Part shown: positions 58,625 through 64,000 of the stretch, in pieces | Layout: every line of letters begins with the position of its first letter | Numbering within the stretch: position 1 is the stretch's first letter | Assembly (NCBI RefSeq): GCF_014651115.1 | Contig: NZ_BMWG01000013.1 | Coordinates: 62,001-126,000, forward strand | Source: Streptomyces inusitatus | GTDB lineage: Bacteria > Actinomycetota > Actinomycetes > Streptomycetales > Streptomycetaceae | Length of the DNA stretch: 64,000 nucleotides | Direction of reading: 5' to 3' | Position numbers and translations under genes: made by a program | The notes under the pieces: generated by a model | The model's database searches: none | What the model saw: only the letters and a program-made list of their open reading frames with translations | What the model was told of the DNA's origin: nothing

Positions 58625-60330
58625 CGACACCGCTGGTCGAGGTCGAGAACCTCGTCGTGGAGTTCCCCGGCGGCGGCAGTGGTGGCGGTGGCGGCGGTCG
58701 CGGTGCGCGGGCGGTCGACGGGCTGTCGTTCACCCTCCCGCAGGGGCGCGCGCTCGGCCTGGTCGGCGAGTCGGGCAGCGGCAAGAGCACGGTCGCGGGC
58801 GCGCTGCTCGGACTGCACCGGGGGACCGGCGCGCTCACCTCGGGGAGCGTACGGGTCGGCGGCACGGACGTGGCCGAGGCGAGCCCGGCCGCCCTGCGCG
58901 AACTCCGCGGCGGGGTCGCGGCGATGGTCTTCCAGGACCCGCTCTCCTCCCTGGACCCGTACTACGCGATCGGCGACCAGATCGCCGAGGTGTACCGGGT
59001 GCACACCCGGGCCTCCCGGCGGGCCGCCCGCGCCCGCGCTGTCGAGGTGCTGGAGCGGGTCGGCATCCCGGACGCGCCCCGGCGCTCCCGCTCCCGCCCG
59101 CACGAGTTCAGCGGCGGGATGCGCCAGCGCGCCCTGATCGCGATGGCGCTGGCCTGCGAACCCCGGCTGCTGATCGCGGACGAGCCGACGACCGCGCTCG
59201 ATGTGACCGTGCAGGCGCAGATCCTCGATCTGCTGCACGGGCTGCGCGAGGAGACCGGGATGGGGCTGCTGCTGGTCACCCATGACGTGGGGGTGGCGGC
59301 CGAGAGCGTGGACGAGGTGCTGGTGATGAAGGAGGGACGGGAGGTGGAACGGGGGCCGGTCGGCGAGGTGCTGACCGCCCCTCGGCAGCCGTACACCAGG
59401 GCCCTGCTGGCCGCCGTGCCCCGCATCACCGCCGTACCCTCCCCGGCTCCGGCCCCGGTGCCGGCTCCGGTGCCGGTGCCGGTGCCGGGCGCGCGGGAGA
59501 GCTCCGGGCCCGGGGATGCGCTCCTCGAAGTCTCCGGGCTGCGGCGCGAATTCGGGCGCGGGAAGGGCCGGGTCGTCGCCCTCGACGGCGTCGACCTCAC
59601 CGTCCACGCCGGAACCACCCTCGGCGTCGTCGGCGAGAGCGGCAGCGGCAAGACCACCCTCGGCCGGGTCCTCGTGCGCCTCCTCGACCCCACCGCCGGA
59701 CAGGTCCGCTACGACGGCACCGAGATCGGCGGCCTCTCGGAGAAGGCCCTGCGGCCCTACCGGCGCGAACTCCAGATGGTCTTCCAGGACCCCGTCGCCT
59801 CCCTCAACCCCCGCCGCTCCGTCGGCGAGTCCATCGCCGACCCGCTGCGCGCGGCGGGCGTCCGCGACGAAGAGCTGATCCGGCGGCGCGTCCAGGAGTC
59901 CCTGGAACGGGTCGGACTCGACCCCGACCGGTACGCGGCCTATCCGCACGAGTTCAGCGGCGGCCAGCGCCAGCGCGTCGGCATCGCCCGCGCCCTGATC
60001 GCCGAACCCCGCCTCATCGTCTGCGACGAGCCCGTCTCCGCGCTCGATGTGACGACACAGGCCCAGGTGACCGGGTTGCTGCGGGAACTCCAGCGCGAAC
60101 TCGGCCTGGCGCTCGTCTTCATCGCGCACGACCTCGCCGTCGTCCGGCAGATCAGCGACCGGGTCGCCGTCATGCGCCACGGCCGCATCGTCGAACAGGG
60201 CCCGGTGGACGAGGTGTACGGCGCGCCCCGCGACCCCTACACCCGGGAGCTGCTCGCCGCCGTCCCCGCCCTCGACCCGGCGCTCGCCCGCGCCCGCCGC
60301 TCCGCCCGCGGGGAGCTGGCCGCGGCCTGA
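58621..60330 (+). CDS. Fused peptide ABC transporter ATPase (DppD-DppF in one chain)
   Basis: Two complete ATPases in one polypeptide (569 aa), replacing the usual DppD/DppF pair. First half: Walker A GESGSGKS (49-56), FSGGMRQR, LIADEPTTALD, THDVGVA, preceded by an unusual Gly-rich insert (residues 17-28). A Pro/Ala/Val-rich linker (about 280-298) joins the second half, with Walker A GESGSGKT (338-345), VFQDPVASLNP, FSGGQRQR, CDEPVSALD and AHDLAVV. The peptide-transporter Cys-rich C-terminal extension seen in the other two operons is missing from both halves. It is the last gene of the overlapping operon. Confidence 0.9.
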   Translation: MTTPLVEVENLVVEFPGGGSGGGGGGRGARAVDGLSFTLPQGRALGLVGESGSGKSTVAGALLGLHRGTGALTSGSVRVGGTDVAEASPAALRELRGGVAAMVFQDPLSSLDPYYAIGDQIAEVYRVHTRASRRAARARAVEVLERVGIPDAPRRSRSRPHEFSGGMRQRALIAMALACEPRLLIADEPTTALDVTVQAQILDLLHGLREETGMGLLLVTHDVGVAAESVDEVLVMKEGREVERGPVGEVLTAPRQPYTRALLAAVPRITAVPSPAPAPVPAPVPVPVPGARESSGPGDALLEVSGLRREFGRGKGRVVALDGVDLTVHAGTTLGVVGESGSGKTTLGRVLVRLLDPTAGQVRYDGTEIGGLSEKALRPYRRELQMVFQDPVASLNPRRSVGESIADPLRAAGVRDEELIRRRVQESLERVGLDPDRYAAYPHEFSGGQRQRVGIARALIAEPRLIVCDEPVSALDVTTQAQVTGLLRELQRELGLALVFIAHDLAVVRQISDRVAVMRHGRIVEQGPVDEVYGAPRDPYTRELLAAVPALDPALARARRSARGELAAA

Positions 60331-60851
60331 ACCCGTGAGCCCGTGAACCCCCGGATCCGCGCCCGCGGTGACGGATCGTCCCTTTAGCGCGACAGAACGC
60401 TACCGGGGGGCGAAAGTTACGAGCATTCACCCCTTCCGGTGGCGCGACGGGCAACCGTCCCTCGCGCCACCGCCGTACCGGCTTACGGTCTTTGCGCCGC
60501 GGGTCGCCGGGCGGGGGCGGCCCTGGCACCAGGGAGATCGGGGGGGGGATCAGTGCGGGATGGACCGCTCACCATCAGTGATCATTCGCGTGCCCCGGGT
60601 GATCGCCATGCCCGGTGCCACCGGATCGCACGCGGGCTCGCGCCTTCCGTGTTCGACCCCCGCCCCCCGGCCCGCGCTCGTGCGCACACCGGGCTCCCCG
60701 GCGCGCCGCTCGTGAGTGCCCCCGGCGCACGCCGGGCGGTCCGCCGCGCCGTCCCACAGGCCAAACGCTTCTTCGGGGCTCCGCCGCGGCCCGGCTGAGA
60801 TCCCGGCCGCCCCGGCCGCACACCACCGAAGATCCCTAAGGAGAGACCGAG
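60331..60851. other. 521-bp intergenic region with hairpin and poly-G
   Basis: No gene is supported. A 10-bp stem GGTGGCGCGA (60438-60447) pairs with 60462-60471 and is extended by CGG/CCG pairs, a likely terminator of the importer operon. A run of nine G (60540-60548) follows. The right end carries the AAGGAG site of the small ORF at 60852. I could not place a promoter for the epimerase genes with confidence. Confidence 0.5.
60438..60471 (+). terminator. Likely terminator of the third importer operon
   Basis: Inverted repeat with 10-bp perfect outer arms (60438-60447 and 60462-60471) and an inner CGG/CCG extension, 107 nt after the fused ATPase stop. No U-tract. Confidence 0.5.
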
Positions 60852-60929
60852 ATGACTGCCCGACCCCAACCGCAACCGCAACCCCGAACCCGAACCGCGG
60901 CCCGTCGGCACAGAGGGAGCGCGCGATGA
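60852..60929 (+). CDS. Small Pro/Gln/Arg-rich ORF (25 aa) coupled to the epimerase gene
   Basis: Reads MTARPQPQPQPRTRTAARRH and four more residues. It has an excellent AAGGAG (60838-60843) 8 nt upstream, better than the site of the epimerase gene, and its TGA overlaps the epimerase ATG (ATGA). It may be a translational-coupling leader rather than a functional peptide. The composition gives no coding evidence on its own. Confidence 0.4.
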   Translation: MTARPQPQPQPRTRTAARRHRGSAR

Positions 60930-61894
60930 GGGTGCTGCTGCTCGGGGCCAACGGATTCCTCGGCCGGTTCGTCGCCGACCGACTGCTCGCCGACCCCGCC
61001 GTCCACCTCACCGCGCTCGGCCGGGGCGACGACGCGGACGTCCGCTTCGACCTCGCCGGAGGCAGCCCGGGGGCGCTCACCCGCTTTCTGAGCGCCGTCC
61101 ACCCCGGAGTGGTCATCAACTGCGCCGGAGCCACCCGGGGCGGAGCCCGCGACCTCACCCGGCACAACACCGTCGCCGTCGCCACCGTCTGCGAGGCGCT
61201 GCGCCGCAGCGGCTGCGGAGCCCGTCTCGTCCAGGTCGGCTGCGCCTCGGAGTACGGACCCTCCCAACAGGGCTCCTCCACAGCGGAGGACGCCATTCCG
61301 AGGCCGGGCGGCCCCTATGGCGTCAGCAAGCTCGCCGCCACCGAGCTGGTGCTCGGCTCCGGCCTGGACGCCGTCGTCCTGCGCGTCTTCTCGCCCGTCG
61401 GCCCCGGCACCCCGGCCGGCTCCCCGCTCGGCCGGCTCGCCGAGGCCATGCGGCGCGCGATGCAGTCCGGCGACGGAGAGCTGAAGCTCAGCGGACTCGG
61501 CGTCCAGCGCGACTTCGTCGATGTGCGCGATGTCGCCCGGGCGGTCCACGCGGCCTCGCTCTCGGCCGCGCAGGGCGTGGTCAACATCGGCACGGGCCGC
61601 GCCGTACGGCTGCGGGACGCCGCCGCGGTGCTCGCCAGGGTCGCCGGATTCGCGGGCGCGCTCCATGAGCTGGACACCCCGCCCGGCAGGCCCCTCGCCC
61701 CCGGCATCGGCGCGCCGCGCTCCGAATCCGTGCTCGAACATCTGGCGGCGACCCCGGTGCCCTACCCGGACGGCTGCGGCAGCTGGCAGCAGGCGGATGT
61801 GCGCACCGCCCGCGACCGGCTCGGCTGGCGTCCCCGGATCAATCTGGAGGAGTCACTCGCCGACATCTGGATGGAGGCGGCGTGCCGCATCTGA
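60926..61894 (+). CDS. NAD-dependent epimerase/dehydratase
   Basis: Extended short-chain dehydrogenase (322 aa). The N-terminal dinucleotide-binding motif GANGFLG is at residues 7-13 and the active-site Tyr131-x3-Lys135 is in YGVSK, with a Ser/Glu region GCASEYGPSQQ before it. The C-terminal substrate domain includes RDFVDVRDVARAVHAA and GVVNIGTGRAVRLRDAA. Such enzymes act on nucleotide sugars. It overlaps the Spherulin-4 gene by 13 nt, implying joint function in a surface glycan, which is inference. Confidence 0.85.
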   Translation: MRVLLLGANGFLGRFVADRLLADPAVHLTALGRGDDADVRFDLAGGSPGALTRFLSAVHPGVVINCAGATRGGARDLTRHNTVAVATVCEALRRSGCGARLVQVGCASEYGPSQQGSSTAEDAIPRPGGPYGVSKLAATELVLGSGLDAVVLRVFSPVGPGTPAGSPLGRLAEAMRRAMQSGDGELKLSGLGVQRDFVDVRDVARAVHAASLSAAQGVVNIGTGRAVRLRDAAAVLARVAGFAGALHELDTPPGRPLAPGIGAPRSESVLEHLAATPVPYPDGCGSWQQADVRTARDRLGWRPRINLEESLADIWMEAACRI

Positions 61895-62760
61895 CCGGCG
61901 GGGAAACGGCGCTCTCCGCGGGCCGCCCCGCGGGGCGCTCCACGGGGCTCTCCACGGCGGACGGACGAGGGACGGAGCAGGAGGGCGGCCGGGGCGGCTG
62001 GGGCGGCCTCGGGATCGGCGTCCCCGGCTACGCCCACCCGCTGCTCGCGCCCGCCGAATGGACCGGGCTCACCCGCTCCAGGGCCCCGCTGCACTGGGTC
62101 GTCCTCAATGTCGCGGACGGGCCCGGGGACCGCCCCGACCCGCACTGTCTGGCGGCGGCGGGCACGCTCAGCAACGCGGGCGTACGGGTGCTCGGCCATC
62201 TCGATCTGGCCGGGGGCGCGCGTCCCTTCGGCGAGGTGATCGCGGACGCCCACCGCTTCGCGGAGTGGTATCGCGTCGACGGCTTCCTGCTGGACCGCTG
62301 CCCCGGCGACCGGGCCGGGCTGCCCGCCGTGCGGCGGATCACCGCGACCCTGGAAGCGGTGGTGGACGGCGGCCATGTGGTGCTGGGGCACGGCGCCCAC
62401 CCGTACCCCGGCTACGCCGAGGCCGCCGACCAGCTGGTGACCTTCTCCGGGCCGTGGACCGACTACCGCTGGTCCCAAGTCGCGGAGTGGACGGCGGAGT
62501 ACCCGCCGGAACGATTCGCGCACTTCGTCCACGGAGTGCCCCGCACCCATCTGGCCGAGGCCACCCGGATCGCCCGCTGGCAGGGCGCGGGCACGATCTT
62601 CTTCACCGACCGCACCGACCGCACCGCCCCGGCCGATGACGACGCCGCCGCGGGCCCGATCGGCCTCCGCGGACAGAGGGCGCAGGTCGGGCCATATGAG
62701 ACGGTGCCCGGCTACTGGGACGAAATCGTCTCGCAGATCGGACCGGGTGTCTCGGAATGA
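61882..62760 (+). CDS. Spherulation-specific family 4 protein (GH135-like)
   Basis: Protein (292 aa) of the Spherulin-4 family; known relatives (fungal Sph3, Ega3) are glycoside hydrolases of amino-sugar polymers. The TIM-barrel pattern is visible: GIGVPGYAHPLLAPAEW, HWVVLNVADGPGDRPD, VLGHLDLAGGARPFGEVIADAHRFAEWYRVDGFLLDRCPGD and GAGTIFFTDRT. The GTG at 61882 overlaps the epimerase by 13 nt and has GGAGGCGG upstream. No signal peptide is apparent, unlike secreted hydrolases, so it may act inside or use another route. Confidence 0.83.
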   Translation: MPHLTGGETALSAGRPAGRSTGLSTADGRGTEQEGGRGGWGGLGIGVPGYAHPLLAPAEWTGLTRSRAPLHWVVLNVADGPGDRPDPHCLAAAGTLSNAGVRVLGHLDLAGGARPFGEVIADAHRFAEWYRVDGFLLDRCPGDRAGLPAVRRITATLEAVVDGGHVVLGHGAHPYPGYAEAADQLVTFSGPWTDYRWSQVAEWTAEYPPERFAHFVHGVPRTHLAEATRIARWQGAGTIFFTDRTDRTAPADDDAAAGPIGLRGQRAQVGPYETVPGYWDEIVSQIGPGVSE

Positions 62761-62823
62761 GGGGACGCGTGGCAGTGTTACGAGGGAACAACCGTACTGA
62801 CTTATCGACGCAACGGAGTCCCC

Positions 62824-64000
62824 GTGTCGCTGCCACCCCTGGTCGAGCCAGCCGATGAGCTCACCGTTGACGAGGTTCGCAGGTACTCCCGCCACCTGAT
62901 CATTCCGGATGTCGGAATGGACGGGCAGAAGCGGCTGAAGAACGCGAAGGTGCTGTGTGTGGGTGCCGGGGGCCTCGGCTCCCCGGCGCTGATGTATCTC
63001 GCCGCGGCAGGTGTCGGCACCCTCGGCATCGTGGAGTTCGACGAGGTCGACGAGTCGAACCTGCAGCGCCAGATCATCCACAGCCAGGCCGACATCGGCC
63101 GCTCCAAGGCCCAGTCCGCCAAGGACTCGGTCCTCGGCATCAACCCGTATGTCAATGTCGTCCTCCACGAAGAGCGGCTCGAAGCCGAGAACGTGATGGA
63201 CATCTTCGGTCAGTACGACCTGATCGTGGACGGCACCGACAACTTCGCGACCCGCTACCTGGTCAACGACGCCTGTGTGCTGCTGAACAAGCCCTATGTG
63301 TGGGGCTCCATCTACCGCTTCGACGGCCAGGCGTCCGTCTTCTGGTCCGAGCACGGCCCCTGCTACCGCTGCCTCTACCCGGAGCCCCCGCCGCCGGGCA
63401 TGGTCCCCAGCTGCGCCGAGGGCGGTGTCCTCGGAGTGCTCTGCGCCTCCATCGGCTCCATCCAGGTCACCGAGGCGATCAAGCTGCTGGCCGGGGTCGG
63501 CGACCCGCTGGTCGGCCGGCTGATGATCTATGACGCCCTGGAGATGCAGTACCGCCAGGTCAAGGTCCGCAAGGACCCCGACTGCGCGGTCTGCGGCGAG
63601 AACGCCACCGTCACCGAGCTGATCGACTACGAGGCCTTCTGCGGCGTCGTGTCCGAGGAGGCCCAGGAGGCGGCGGCCGGTTCCACGATCACTCCCAAGC
63701 AGCTCAAGGAGTGGATCGACGACGGCGAGAACATCGAGATCATCGATGTCCGCGAGGTCAACGAGTACGAGATCGTCTCGATCCCCGGCGCGAAGCTGAT
63801 CCCCAAGAACGAGTTCCTGATGGGCACCGCCCTGGCGACCCTGCCGCAGGACAAGAAGATCGTTCTGCACTGCAAGACGGGCGTCCGCAGCGCGGAGGTC
63901 CTCGCGGTGCTCAAGTCGGCGGGCTTCGCCGACGCCGTGCACGTCGGCGGCGGAGTGATCGGCTGGGTCCACCAGATCGAGCCGAGCAAGCCCGTCTACT
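62824..64000 (+). CDS. moeZ: MoeZ-type adenylyltransferase/sulfurtransferase (3' truncated)
   Basis: E1-like enzyme fused to a rhodanese domain, activating sulfur-carrier proteins (ThiS/MoaD/CysO-like) and loading sulfur. It starts with GTG 62824 (MSLPPLVEPADELTVDEVRRYSRHL) after a GGAG site. Nucleotide motif GAGGLG is at residues 47-52. Zinc ligands CYRC (Cys180, Cys183) and CAVC (Cys254, Cys257) and the E1 Cys197 are present. The rhodanese active Cys350 is in HCKTGVRS. The window ends at residue 392 with the frame still open; the family length is about 392, so only the stop codon or a few residues are missing. It ends the same neighbourhood as moeZ (Rv3206c). Confidence 0.92.
   Translation, partial: MSLPPLVEPADELTVDEVRRYSRHLIIPDVGMDGQKRLKNAKVLCVGAGGLGSPALMYLAAAGVGTLGIVEFDEVDESNLQRQIIHSQADIGRSKAQSAKDSVLGINPYVNVVLHEERLEAENVMDIFGQYDLIVDGTDNFATRYLVNDACVLLNKPYVWGSIYRFDGQASVFWSEHGPCYRCLYPEPPPPGMVPSCAEGGVLGVLCASIGSIQVTEAIKLLAGVGDPLVGRLMIYDALEMQYRQVKVRKDPDCAVCGENATVTELIDYEAFCGVVSEEAQEAAAGSTITPKQLKEWIDDGENIEIIDVREVNEYEIVSIPGAKLIPKNEFLMGTALATLPQDKKIVLHCKTGVRSAEVLAVLKSAGFADAVHVGGGVIGWVHQIEPSKPVY

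Noticed and set aside
60540..60548. Run of nine G as a phase-variable tract
   Set aside because: It lies in non-coding DNA, away from any promoter I can support, and such runs are expected at this GC level.
60368..60715. A 115-codon plus-strand frame between the importer and the epimerase
   Set aside because: No ribosome site or recognisable domain, and its composition changes along its length. It spans the likely terminator hairpin.
1..64000. CRISPR array, prophage, IS element or integrative element
   Set aside because: No regularly spaced repeats, transposase, integrase or phage structural gene was seen. Tandem repeats found are short or lie inside a coding tail.
1..64000. bldA-dependent genes (TTA codons)
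   Set aside because: Every TTA trinucleotide I noticed is out of frame or intergenic. This was checked by eye and could miss a case.
1..64000. tRNA or rRNA genes
   Set aside because: None of the gaps showed a cloverleaf, TTCRANN T-loop with acceptor pairing, or rRNA-like sequence.

Overview
The window is very GC-rich, has strong third-position GC bias, GGAGG-type ribosome binding sites and many GTG/TTG starts. It reads as core chromosome of a Streptomyces species. The gene order at the left edge (permease, lipoprotein, permease, ATPase, ATPase) matches the bldK locus of Streptomyces coelicolor. From memory, the stretch corresponds roughly to the SCO5112-SCO5178 region. I saw no tRNA, rRNA, IS element, prophage or CRISPR array, and no in-frame TTA (bldA) codon by eye.

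Layout. (1) 1-5.9 kb: bldK oligopeptide importer (bldKA partial, B, C, D, E), with a strong hairpin between bldKB and bldKC. (2) 6.0-7.0 kb: a two-lobed GNAT acetyltransferase. (3) 7.1-12.8 kb: a second complete peptide/nickel-type ABC importer with overlapping genes. (4) 13.4-17.7 kb: a 64-aa membrane protein, mshB (mycothiol synthesis), a small membrane protein and a large Pro/Ala-rich anchored protein with peptidoglycan-binding-like modules. (5) 17.8-25.2 kb: SirB1-family and GNAT genes, 7Fe ferredoxin, dapC, a secreted protein, a lysozyme-like membrane protein, dapE and a LOG-family gene. (6) 25.3-28.6 kb: a FolP2-like protein, a DivIVA-like protein, tag, an enoyl-CoA hydratase and a DUF3117 protein.

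(7) 28.6-40.5 kb: an envelope-stress and ion block: O-methyltransferase, ECF sigma factor, zinc-finger anti-sigma factor, HtrA-type protease, tatB, a hypothetical gene, mrp, DUF1003, a soluble MgtE/CBS protein, a lipoprotein and corA. (8) 41.0-46.4 kb: SUFU-family, DUF6758, PHP and MarC genes, a 50-aa protein, a NYN-domain protein and a hydrolase. (9) 46.5-54.5 kb: a DEAD-box RNA helicase with a repeated basic/acidic tail, a ferritin-like protein, DUF3107, TetR, a hydrolase and a DUF3152 metallopeptidase. (10) 54.5-62.8 kb: a third peptide importer with fused ATPases, preceded by a palindrome, a consensus promoter and a 31-codon leader ORF overlapping a hairpin; then an epimerase and a Spherulin-4 protein. 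(11) 62.8 kb to the end: moeZ, cut just before its stop.

Two blocks keep the order known from Mycobacterium tuberculosis (dapE to corA like Rv1202-Rv1239c; helicase to moeZ like Rv3211-Rv3206c). This suggests ancient actinobacterial neighbourhoods, with the third importer/epimerase/spherulin segment as a lineage-specific insertion. Functionally the window combines peptide uptake and developmental signalling, thiol and sulfur chemistry (mshB, moeZ, and possibly the leader-controlled importer), cell-wall precursor supply (dapC, dapE), envelope stress (sigma/anti-sigma/HtrA/TatB) and Mg2+ homeostasis (corA, MgtE-like).
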